NCBI RefSeq assembly: GCF_001909055.1
Contig: NZ_LVWI01000045.1
Coordinates: 1 to 64,000, forward strand
Source of the DNA: Paenibacillus helianthi
GTDB lineage: Bacteria > Bacillota > Bacilli > Paenibacillales > Paenibacillaceae
Length of the DNA stretch: 64,000 bases
Reading direction: 5' to 3'
Shown here in pieces: positions 34,138 to 41,774 of this stretch. Positions within the stretch are counted from its first letter, which is position 1, and each line of letters begins with the position of its first letter. A model generated the notes under the pieces. It was not told the origin of the DNA and did not search any database. It worked only from the letters and a program-made list of their open reading frames with translations. Both the position numbers and the translations under genes were made by a program.

Positions 34138-35427
34138 ATGGCAGATTTGAGTATTGATCTTGCAGGAATCAAGTCACCCAATCCGTTCTGGCTGGCCTCT
34201 GCCCCGCCTACCAATACAGGCTACCAAGTGCAGCGCGCCTTTGAGGCAGGATGGGGAGGTGCGGTGTGGAAGACGCTCGGAGAGCCGGTGATTAACACCT
34301 CATCGCGTTTTGCAGCTGTACATTTTAACGGACAGCGCGTAGCGGGCTTTAACAACATTGAGCTGATCACAGACCGTCCGCTTGAGGTGAACCTGAAGGA
34401 AATCTATGAAACGAAGAAAAGGTTTCCGAATCATGCGATTATCGCCTCCCTGATGGTGGAACCCAAGCAGGAGAAGTGGCATGAAATCGTCAAGCGGGTC
34501 GAGGCTGTCGGTGTAGACGGGCTGGAGCTTAACTTCGGCTGTCCGCACGGCATGGCTGAGCGCGGGATGGGCGCTGCCTCCGGCCAGCAGCCTGATCTGG
34601 TGCAGGCCCAGACGACCTGGGTGAAGGAAGTGGCGACCACTCCCGTCATTGTGAAGCTGACACCGAATATTACCGACATTACGGTGGTGGCCCGCCACGC
34701 TGTCAAGGGCGGCGCGGATGCGATCAGTCTGATTAATACGATCAACAGCCTGGCCGGAGTGGATATCCACAGCTGGAATACCATTCCGAATGTGGGCGGG
34801 CAAGGGGCGCACGGCGGTTATTGCGGTCCGGCGGTGAAGCCGATCGCTCTCAGCATGGTCGCTGAATGTGCCCGCGACCGCGGTGTAGGTGTGCCGATCT
34901 CAGGGATCGGCGGCATCTCCACCTGGCAGGATGTGGTGGAGTTCATGCTAATGGGTTCAACGGGCATCCAGGTCTGCACGGCGGTGATGCATCACGGGTT
35001 CCGGATTGTCGAGGAGATGATCGACGGCCTGAACAACTATCTGGATGACAAAGGCCTCGCTTCAGTCACAGAGCTGATCGGCAAGTCAGTGCCCAAATAC
35101 TCCAACTGGGGCGATCTGGACCTGAATTATAAAGTAGTGGCCCGGATTAATGAGGATAACTGCATCAACTGTAATAAATGCCATATTGCCTGCGAGGACG
35201 CCTCGCATCAATGTATCGAGATGCTGACCAATGCCGAGGGCAAGGCGATTCTGCAAGTGCGTGAGGAAGACTGTGTAGGTTGCAATCTGTGTTCGATTGT
35301 CTGTCCGGCAGACGGTGCAATTGATATGGTCGCTCTGGACAGCGGGGCAGCGCCATTAACCTGGAATCAGCGGAATCAGGTGATCAGTGGTTTGAACGGC
35401 TCGTACTCGGAAGCGGAGGTGGTATAA
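34138..35427 (+). CDS. preA: Dihydropyrimidine dehydrogenase subunit PreA
   Basis: A 429-residue subunit that carries FMN and reduces uracil or thymine to the 5,6-dihydro form. The dihydroorotate-dehydrogenase-like barrel contains LNFGCPHGMAERGMG (131-145), VKLTPNITDI and SGIGGI. The C-terminal ferredoxin part has two CxxCxxCxxxC sets near 342-352 and 379-389. The loop that carries the catalytic Cys in mammalian enzyme (ACGQ) reads ASGQ here, so Ser 149 may stand in its place. GGGAGGG lies before the ATG at 34138. The 19-codon upstream extension from a GTG lacks a ribosome site. Confidence 0.91.
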   Translation: MADLSIDLAGIKSPNPFWLASAPPTNTGYQVQRAFEAGWGGAVWKTLGEPVINTSSRFAAVHFNGQRVAGFNNIELITDRPLEVNLKEIYETKKRFPNHAIIASLMVEPKQEKWHEIVKRVEAVGVDGLELNFGCPHGMAERGMGAASGQQPDLVQAQTTWVKEVATTPVIVKLTPNITDITVVARHAVKGGADAISLINTINSLAGVDIHSWNTIPNVGGQGAHGGYCGPAVKPIALSMVAECARDRGVGVPISGIGGISTWQDVVEFMLMGSTGIQVCTAVMHHGFRIVEEMIDGLNNYLDDKGLASVTELIGKSVPKYSNWGDLDLNYKVVARINEDNCINCNKCHIACEDASHQCIEMLTNAEGKAILQVREEDCVGCNLCSIVCPADGAIDMVALDSGAAPLTWNQRNQVISGLNGSYSEAEVV

Positions 35428-35429
35428 GG

Positions 35430-36857
35430 ATGAAGAAGATCATCAAAAACGGCATTATAGTTACCGCAGCAGACACCTATAAAGGAGATATCCTGGTGGA
35501 AGACGGGATAATCACCGGAATTGGCCTGAATCTGGAAGCGCCGGGTGCGGAGATCATTGACGCTTCCGGCAATTATGTCTTTCCAGGAGGCATCGATCCC
35601 CATACCCATCTGGACATGCCCTTTGGCGGCACGGTAACCGCCGACGACTTCGAGACCGGAACCATTGCCGCCGCTTACGGGGGGACAACAACGGTTATTG
35701 ACTTCTGCCTGACTGCCAAAGGCCAGCCGCTGCAGCAGGCTGTGGATACCTGGCACCGGAAATCGCAGGATAAGGCTGTCATAGACTACAGCTTTCATCT
35801 GATGGTCTCAGAGCTGAACGATACAGTGCTCGGCGAACTGCCGCAGATTATTGAGAAGGAAGGCATCACCTCGCTGAAGGTGTTCATGGCTTACAAGAAC
35901 ACGTTCCAGGCCGACGACGGCGTGCTGTACAAGACGCTGCAGGCCGCCAAGCGGGAAGGCGCACTAGTGATGGTCCATGCTGAGAATGGCGATGTGATTG
36001 AATATCTGGTAGAGCAGGCCTTGGCTGCCGGTAATACCGATCCAATCTACCACGCCTTGACCCGGCCTCCGGAGCTGGAGGGTGAAGCTACCGGCCGGGC
36101 TGCTTCTCTGACAGAGCTGACCGATTCGCAGCTCTATGTGGTGCATGTAACCTGTGCGGAAGCCGCCTGGAAGATCGCTGAAGCGCGCCGGAAAGGGCTG
36201 CGTGTCTACGGAGAGACCTGTCCGCAGTATCTGGTACTCGATCAGACGGCCCTTGAGAAGCCGGACTTCGAGGGGGCCAAATATGTCTGGTCTCCGCCGC
36301 TGCGCGAAGCGTGGAACCAGGATGTGCTATGGGATGCGCTCTGGAGCGGTACGCTGCAGACGATCGGCTCCGACCAGTGCTCTTTTAACTTCAAGGGGCA
36401 GAAGGATCTGGGTCTGGGTGACTTCTCAAAAATTCCGAACGGCGGACCAACCATTGAAGACCGGTTCAGCGTGCTCTATTCCGAAGGTGTGCAGAAAGGC
36501 CGGATTTCTCTTCATCAATTTGTTGATATCATTTCAACGTCCAGCGCCAAGCTGTTTGGGCTGTTCCCTCAGAAGGGCACTATTGCTGTAGGCAGCGATG
36601 CGGATATCGTTATTTTCGACCCTGCTGTGAAAAGAACCCTTTCTGCCAGTACCCATCATATGAACGTGGATTACAATGCCTTTGAAGGCATGGAGGTCCA
36701 GGGTGAGCCCGTCTCTGTGCTGAGCAGAGGGGAATTCGTCATCCGTGACAAGCAGTATGTAGGCAAGGCAGGGTCCGGCAAATACCTGCACCGCAAACGC
36801 TTTGAAGCGGAAGCGCCGCGTCCCTCTCAAGCAGAAATCAGCGGAGGGGTGGTCTAA
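35430..36857 (+). CDS. hydA: Dihydropyrimidinase / D-hydantoinase
   Basis: A 475-residue zinc amidohydrolase that opens dihydrouracil or dihydrothymine to the N-carbamoyl beta-amino acid. Zinc ligands are His 58 and His 60 (DPHTHLD), the carbamylated Lys 150 (SLKVFMAYK), a His in MVHAENGD and in VHVTC, and the Asp in GSDQCSFN. All are intact, so it should be active. It starts two bases after preA, with GGAGGTGG just upstream. Enzymes of this family also hydrolyse 5-substituted hydantoins. Its stop shares a base with the next start codon. Confidence 0.93.
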   Translation: MKKIIKNGIIVTAADTYKGDILVEDGIITGIGLNLEAPGAEIIDASGNYVFPGGIDPHTHLDMPFGGTVTADDFETGTIAAAYGGTTTVIDFCLTAKGQPLQQAVDTWHRKSQDKAVIDYSFHLMVSELNDTVLGELPQIIEKEGITSLKVFMAYKNTFQADDGVLYKTLQAAKREGALVMVHAENGDVIEYLVEQALAAGNTDPIYHALTRPPELEGEATGRAASLTELTDSQLYVVHVTCAEAAWKIAEARRKGLRVYGETCPQYLVLDQTALEKPDFEGAKYVWSPPLREAWNQDVLWDALWSGTLQTIGSDQCSFNFKGQKDLGLGDFSKIPNGGPTIEDRFSVLYSEGVQKGRISLHQFVDIISTSSAKLFGLFPQKGTIAVGSDADIVIFDPAVKRTLSASTHHMNVDYNAFEGMEVQGEPVSVLSRGEFVIRDKQYVGKAGSGKYLHRKRFEAEAPRPSQAEISGGVV

Positions 36858-37096
36858 TGTCTGCATATGCCGAGTTCGACAAGGAACGGCAGGAGGTTGA
36901 CACGTTGCTGCGGCAGGGTTACTCCATTACCAGTATCCAGGAGGATCTGGACGGAGCGAGAGTGAAGTTCATCAGCAGCGAACCGGGTAAAAGCTCCCAA
37001 GAGCTGCTGCTGCTCACAGCCGATGCGCGCAAGCATGTGACGACACTGCTTTTTGCCGGAATCAAACCAGTTACCGCCATAGAAACACATATCTGA
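36857..37096 (+). CDS. Small conserved-looking protein of unknown function, coupled to hydA
   Basis: A 79-residue soluble protein that I do not recognise. It is charged at the N-terminus (FDKERQEVDTLLRQG), with a central LDGARVKFIS segment and a hydrophobic C-terminal third. It has no cysteine, signal or membrane segment. The ATG overlaps the hydA TAA (TAATG), so translation is coupled. The only terminator of the operon comes after it, so it is a real operon member. It could be a small accessory or regulatory subunit of the pyrimidine enzymes. That is inference from position only. Confidence 0.72.
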   Translation: MSAYAEFDKERQEVDTLLRQGYSITSIQEDLDGARVKFISSEPGKSSQELLLLTADARKHVTTLLFAGIKPVTAIETHI

Positions 37097-37115
37097 GCTG
37101 TCAGAAGCGTTACAA

Positions 37116-37146
37116 GGCTGCGATCTTAGGATCGCGGCCTTTTTTG
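37116..37146 (+). terminator. Rho-independent terminator of the preT-preA-hydA operon
   Basis: GGCTGCGATC (37116-37125) pairs with GATCGCGGCC (37130-37139), with one G-U pair and a 4-nt loop. Six T follow. Confidence 0.9.
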
Positions 37147-37279
37147 GCTATTCCCGTGCCGGGCTTCTCTCCGCTTGTCCATCCGATGTGCGTCAAGACA
37201 CCGCATCCAGCGAAAAGTATTGTATAATTGAGGCTCAATGTTAAGCCATTTCAACTATGGATGAGGAGAGCGGAATCCT

Positions 37280-37924
37280 ATGTTTTATTTAGATATGATG
37301 TCATGGCTTACGGAGGAGCGCCTCCGGCAGCTATTGGAGCAATACCGGTCGCTGGGGCCTCTGCCCGGAGTCGGGCTCACCTTTATGAAGTCCTTTGTGC
37401 CGCCGTTGCCAACGATTGCGATCGTGGGACTCAATGGGGCGGTGTACGGGCTGTGGCTGGGTTTTTTGTATTCCTGGCTCGGGCTGGTTGCGGGCTGTGT
37501 AACTACGTTCCTGATTATCCGTAAAATCGCCTCGCACCCCTACTTGCGCAAGTGGGCGCTGCGGCCCAAGGTTGTAAAGAGCATGACCTGGGTCCGTAAC
37601 AGCGGCTTCAGCTATGTGTTTCTGCTCAGCATATTCCCGGTCGGACCGTTTGTCGTAATCAATATGGCTGCCGGGCTGGCCCAGATGCGGCTGCGCTCGT
37701 ACCTGATTGCGCTGTGCGCAGGCAAAGCCATCATGGTGTTTGCAGTGTCCTATATCGGAAACGATATGGAACGGTTCATCCGCCATCCCTGGGAAATCCT
37801 CTACGTGCTGCTCTTTATCGGAGTCTCACTCTGGGGGGTTAAGGCCATTGAGGCCCGGTTCGCCCGGGCCGCGCGGGTAAGGGAGGAGAATCTTCCTGCC
37901 GGTGAATCGCTACAACGCGAATAA
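37280..37924 (+). CDS. TVP38/TMEM64 (DedA-like) membrane protein
   Basis: A 214-residue membrane protein of the TVP38/TMEM64 (SNARE-associated/VTT) family, with about five hydrophobic segments. FVPPLPTIAIVGLNGAVYG near 41 and FLLSIFPVGPFVVINMAAG near 115 match the two re-entrant family loops. Relatives are thought to move lipids or lipid carriers across membranes. The role here is unknown. A TATAAT at 37223-37228 may be its -10. GAGGAG precedes the ATG. Its end overlaps the convergent desulfurase-like gene by 15 bp. Confidence 0.83.
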   Translation: MFYLDMMSWLTEERLRQLLEQYRSLGPLPGVGLTFMKSFVPPLPTIAIVGLNGAVYGLWLGFLYSWLGLVAGCVTTFLIIRKIASHPYLRKWALRPKVVKSMTWVRNSGFSYVFLLSIFPVGPFVVINMAAGLAQMRLRSYLIALCAGKAIMVFAVSYIGNDMERFIRHPWEILYVLLFIGVSLWGVKAIEARFARAARVREENLPAGESLQRE

Positions 37925-39421
37925 TTCGCGGACAGCCGTCCCGGTTCCGCCTTCTTCGGCAAAGTGGAGCCAGCTGTTAGTCGTGTGGTTATAACGGTAA
38001 TCCTGCTGCCATACGCCAATGTGGCGGGCAATGCTGCCGACGGCGCCTATCATCCGCTCCACCTCGCCGTCAGTCATAATAGGGTGCAGGGAGAGGCGGA
38101 CCCAACCCGGCTTAAGCGACTGGTCGCCAGCATGAATCGCCTGGATAAATTCACGCGAGCGTTCCCGGTCAAGACCCAGCAGATGATGGCCATAAGGTCC
38201 TGCGCACGAGCAGCCTCCGCGTGCCTGGATGCCAAACCGATCATTAAGCAGTTTGACCACAAGATTATAATGAATCCCCTGTACATTGAAGGATACGATC
38301 CCATGGCGACGGGTGTGTTCTCCTGCAAGGATCGTGCAGCCCGGGATAGAATCAAGTCCGGCGAGCAGCCGGCTGCACAGCTGGTGCTCTCTCTCCATCA
38401 TGAATCCGCCATCTCCGTTCATGGCATCCTTCAGCTTCAGGCACAGCGCTGTACGGAAGGCTTGCAGGAACCCCGGAGTTCCGCTGTCTTCACCGACTTC
38501 AACCGTATGGATATATCGGCGCCCTCCCCAGGCGTCGACCCATACCACCGTTCCCCCGCCCGGCTCATCCGGCTGACGGCCTCTCTTTAAATCTGCATCG
38601 AAAACCAGTACTCCGCCTGTGCCGGGGCCGCCCAGAAATTTATGTGGCGAGAAGAAGATGGCATCCAGCCTCTCCAGCGGATCATCTGGATGCATGTTGA
38701 TGGGGATATACGGAGCGCTGGCGGCAAAATCAACAAAACAAACTCCGCCGTGGCGGTGCATCACCGCGGCGAGCCTGTGATAAGGGGTCTGAATACCGGT
38801 CACGTTGGAGCAGGCAGTGAAGGAGCCGATCTTGAAGCGGCGGTTCCGGTAGAGCATCAGCAGGTGCTCCAGCTGCCGCAGATCCATCGTTCCATCTGAA
38901 CCGGCAGGGACGGTGACGACATCACCGATGCCTTCCTGCCACGGGAGCAGATTGGAGTGATGCTCCATATGACTGACAAAGATGACCGGGCGGTCCTCAG
39001 GGGGGCAGAGATACTCTTCCTGCATCCATTCCGGGAGTTTCAGGCCCATCAGGCGCATCAGTTTATTCACTGCGCCCGTAGTGCCGTTGCCGCAGAAAAG
39101 CAGAGCATCGCCCGGTCCGGCGTTCACATGGTCCCTGATAATTCTCCGCGCTTCATTATAGGCCCCGGTCATCGTCAACCCCGTGGTATTGGATTCTGTG
39201 TGTGGGTTGCTTACATAGGGTCCAAAGCTCTCCTGGATTTTACGCTCTATGGGTTCATACAGCCTTCCGCTGGCTGTCCAGTCGGCATAGAGCAGCGGCT
39301 GCCGGCCATAGGGCGTTGAAATCACATGCCGGCCCCCAATCGTATGCTCGCGAAAAGCTGCGAAATGCTCCTGCAAGGAAACGGGCTCCTCTGCCGTAGA
39401 AGTGCGGTGGATACTCAGCAC
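37910..39421 (-). CDS. Aminotransferase class V, cysteine-desulfurase-like
   Basis: A 503-residue PLP enzyme of the class V (NifS/CsdA-like) fold. The cofactor lysine lies in FSPHKFLGGPG near residue 261. HMEHHSNLLPW near 151 and TACSNVTG near 202 match cofactor-binding loops, and a Cys-rich segment (RGGCSCAG) lies where desulfurases carry the active Cys loop. It is about 100 residues longer than IscS, with extra N- and C-terminal segments. The frame begins at a TTG only one base after GGAGGG, so the GTG at 39421 with 7 nt spacing is chosen. A 13-bp hairpin lies just upstream and a DsrE-like gene precedes it. Confidence 0.82.
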   Translation of the reverse strand: MLSIHRTSTAEEPVSLQEHFAAFREHTIGGRHVISTPYGRQPLLYADWTASGRLYEPIERKIQESFGPYVSNPHTESNTTGLTMTGAYNEARRIIRDHVNAGPGDALLFCGNGTTGAVNKLMRLMGLKLPEWMQEEYLCPPEDRPVIFVSHMEHHSNLLPWQEGIGDVVTVPAGSDGTMDLRQLEHLLMLYRNRRFKIGSFTACSNVTGIQTPYHRLAAVMHRHGGVCFVDFAASAPYIPINMHPDDPLERLDAIFFSPHKFLGGPGTGGVLVFDADLKRGRQPDEPGGGTVVWVDAWGGRRYIHTVEVGEDSGTPGFLQAFRTALCLKLKDAMNGDGGFMMEREHQLCSRLLAGLDSIPGCTILAGEHTRRHGIVSFNVQGIHYNLVVKLLNDRFGIQARGGCSCAGPYGHHLLGLDRERSREFIQAIHAGDQSLKPGWVRLSLHPIMTDGEVERMIGAVGSIARHIGVWQQDYRYNHTTNSWLHFAEEGGTGTAVRELFAL

Positions 39422-39451
39422 GGACAATCCCTCCAGCCAATAATTTCTTGA

Positions 39452-39498
39452 AAATATTAGGATGCATGGGTTTCACATCATCAATCATCCTAATATTT
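39452..39498 (-). other. 13-bp inverted repeat in the leader of the desulfurase-like gene
   Basis: AAATATTAGGATG (39452-39464) is perfectly complementary to CATCCTAATATTT (39486-39498), with a 21-nt loop. On the minus strand it lies between the DsrE-like stop and the GGAGGG of the next gene. No clear U-tract follows, so it may be regulatory or a processing site. It matches no riboswitch I know. Confidence 0.65.
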
Positions 39499-39615
39499 CC
39501 CGCTGAAACGGATACCGTCCTTAAGTGGCCGGCGAAGCCGTTTCTTCGTATGGCCCCAGTATATGCCCGCTTGCAGAAATAGGTTAAAGCCCAGAACCAG
39601 TCGGAAAGGATCTGG

Positions 39616-40092
39616 CTAGATGAACAGCTGCATATCGCTTTCAAGCGCGTCCTTCAGATAGGTGGCGGCATCAATGATCTCGACCTCGGGCAGGAGCTCT
39701 TCCGGCTTGAAGCCCATAATTTCAACACTCAGCTTACAGGCGTAGAACTTGATGTTTTTTTTGCGGGCTCCCTTCAAAAAGTGGATCAGCTTCGGCGCTC
39801 CCTGATCCTCAATCATTTCCTCCAGCATCATCTTCCCAAGGCCGCTGAAATTCATCCGCGAGAGCGGAAGCTGCTCCGGCCCCTTAGGGGTAATCACATC
39901 CATGAGCTTTTCGTAAATCGTTTTATCCTCCAGTGTCATTTTGTCCGGATCGCGGACCAGGAACAATCCCCAGAACGTGAAGAACATCGTGACCTCGACA
40001 TCAATATCCCGGGCGGTATTAGCTAGAATCAGCGCCGCCATTGCCTTGTCATACTCCCCGCTGAACATCAGCAGGTTCATTCGTTTACCCAT
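39616..40092 (-). CDS. DsrE/DsrF/DrsH-like sulfur-relay family protein
   Basis: A 158-residue soluble protein of the DsrE/DsrF/DrsH-like group. MNLLMFSGEYDKAMAALILA at the N-terminus and EVTMFFTFWGL near 36 are typical. A single Cys in FYACKLSVEIMGF near 118 could carry sulfur as in this family. The ATG at 40092 has GGAGGG about 9 nt upstream. Longer and shorter starts are less supported. It precedes the cysteine-desulfurase-like gene on the same strand, so the pair may mobilise and relay sulfur. That pathway is inferred. Confidence 0.8.
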   Translation of the reverse strand: MGKRMNLLMFSGEYDKAMAALILANTARDIDVEVTMFFTFWGLFLVRDPDKMTLEDKTIYEKLMDVITPKGPEQLPLSRMNFSGLGKMMLEEMIEDQGAPKLIHFLKGARKKNIKFYACKLSVEIMGFKPEELLPEVEIIDAATYLKDALESDMQLFI

Positions 40093-40226
40093 TCCTCTTA
40101 TCCCTCCATGGATATCCAAGATGTCTTTAGTATGGTTATGGAGGGAGGAAGTATGCTTCCTCAAAAGTTGAATTCCACAATAAAGTAAGGGATTTAATGG
40201 TTTGAAATTAGGCAGAGGGAGGGAAC

Positions 40227-41108
40227 TCAGAAAAAGAGACGGCTGTAATTCAACCCGCCGCTTTCGGACCGGAAAGAGCCTGGAGTCTGGCCCGTCATCT
40301 TTTGAAAGACCTTGATAAAGTAGCTGCCGCTGGAATATCCGACCTGGGATGCAATGGTCTCAATGCTCCAATCGGTGGTTCCCAGGAGTTCTACAGCGCG
40401 TTCAATCCGGGTCCGGTTCAAGTATTCATTGGGGGTCAGGCCGACATATTTGCTAAATGTACGCAGCAGGTGGAATTTGGAGAGTCCCATTTGCCCGGCA
40501 AGCTGCTCTTGGCCGATCATGGAGCTGTAATGGGTGTCGATGAATTGGACGGAATCCCGAATAGCTGCAGGCCATTCCACTGTGTCCCGTGGTCCGCCCA
40601 GAGAGAGTCTGCCGAGCTCCATCATGAATTGATGCAGCAGGGAGGAGGCCATGTAGGGATCTGAAATTCTTCCCGAATGAGCTTCACGGGCAATGTCGCG
40701 CAGGATACGGATCGGCCTGCTGCCGGGGACAATGGCCGGAGCGGCTCCGAGCTTGGACTTAATGTCTTCCCAGAGAGGCAGGAGGGACTTCGGCCGGAAG
40801 AGCAGGAAATAGAATTCCCATGGCACTGAATCACCGGGATGATAATAACGGTGGCTGCCGGGGATTTCAGTCAGGAACGCCCGGCCCGGCCCGATGCGGT
40901 GGGTCTCCAGATCCGTCTCGAACATTCCGTGTCCTTCTACGGTATATTGGAACAGCAGCAGTGGTCCATCCGTACGGCTCATGCCGTTCCAGTGATAGGA
41001 AGAGTCCGTCACGATCTCATGTCCGACTGCGAAAAGATGGCAGAGTGACAGACGGTCAGGCTCACTGAAGCGGAAGCCGTAGACCCCGTGGCTGTTTTTG
41101 TGTGTCAC
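40227..41108 (-). CDS. AraC-family transcriptional regulator
   Basis: A 293-residue regulator. The N-terminal half is a cupin-like effector domain (AraC_binding type). The C-terminal 100 residues hold two helix-turn-helix motifs, around IGQEQLAGQMGLSKFHLLRT and WSIETIASQVGYSSGSYFIK. The effector and targets are not evident. It is not next to a sugar operon. The DsrE-like gene 134 bp downstream on the same strand is the nearest possible target. It starts with GTG, and GGGAGGC lies about 6 nt upstream. Confidence 0.85.
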   Translation of the reverse strand: MTHKNSHGVYGFRFSEPDRLSLCHLFAVGHEIVTDSSYHWNGMSRTDGPLLLFQYTVEGHGMFETDLETHRIGPGRAFLTEIPGSHRYYHPGDSVPWEFYFLLFRPKSLLPLWEDIKSKLGAAPAIVPGSRPIRILRDIAREAHSGRISDPYMASSLLHQFMMELGRLSLGGPRDTVEWPAAIRDSVQFIDTHYSSMIGQEQLAGQMGLSKFHLLRTFSKYVGLTPNEYLNRTRIERAVELLGTTDWSIETIASQVGYSSGSYFIKVFQKMTGQTPGSFRSESGGLNYSRLFF

Positions 41109-41297
41109 AGAATGCCTCCCTATAGAACGAAATGTTTATTTTAGCTTATTGTACATAGAATCTACGGTATAGAACAACAAATTTAAAATATTAGTTGAGC
41201 ATGAACTTATTGGGCATCCATGGAGTCTTGATCAAGTAGAACAGTAAGAAAGATGGGGAGAATGGATTGCGCGAAGCCTATAAATTCTTATCTTTAT

Positions 41298-41324
41298 ACA
41301 AAAACAGCCCCCTGCCGGGAGCTG
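41298..41324 (-). terminator. Rho-independent terminator after the small membrane protein gene
   Basis: On the minus strand CAGCTCCC pairs with GGGGGCTG (41305-41324) and GTTTTTGT follows. The rest of the 41109-41361 gap is AT-rich, with no gene seen. Confidence 0.75.
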
Positions 41325-41361
41325 CTTATAAGATAATAGGGTCGAAGTCAAGCAGCTTCTG

Positions 41362-41685
41362 CTATTCTTTACCTTCATCCTGCTCAGCAGATTCAACAAC
41401 CTCTGGACGGCGTAGGTCATAATGGCGGGCGGCCAGCCAAATACTGCCGGTGAACAGCACGATGAGGCCAAGAATGATCCCAAAACGCCAGTCCCCTGCC
41501 TTGAAGTTGAGCTGGAGAACTGTCAGCACCAGCGCGACCTGTGTCCAGACCAAAGTTCTTTTGCGGAAAGCGGTAATATCTCCAGCCATATTCGGCATGC
41601 CGCGGATGACGCGAAATGCGATCAGGGCAAGAATTAGAGCGAAGGCAATGGTTGCAATCCATTCCGGTGTTGTTAGCGTATTCAT
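41362..41685 (-). CDS. Small three-helix membrane protein, unknown function
   Basis: A 107-residue protein that I do not recognise. It has three hydrophobic segments at about 8-28, 43-60 and 68-86, and a highly acidic C-terminal tail (VVESAEQDEGKE). It resembles the small uncharacterised membrane proteins common in Paenibacillus. AAAGGA lies 11 nt before the ATG at 41685. A TTG three codons earlier is too close to it. It appears monocistronic, with its own terminator. Confidence 0.7.
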   Translation of the reverse strand: MNTLTTPEWIATIAFALILALIAFRVIRGMPNMAGDITAFRKRTLVWTQVALVLTVLQLNFKAGDWRFGIILGLIVLFTGSIWLAARHYDLRRPEVVESAEQDEGKE

Positions 41686-41774
41686 GTTTCTCAAAATCCT
41701 TTCGGCTTAACATCAGGCTGTGCCATCCCCTGAAGGACGGCACAGCCGGTTCTTCTTATTATACTGGCTATAGC

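Noticed and set aside
39422..39615. Known riboswitch before the desulfurase-like gene
   Set aside because: Only a simple 13-bp hairpin is visible. None of the conserved cores of the TPP, SAM, FMN, cobalamin, lysine or T-box classes is seen.
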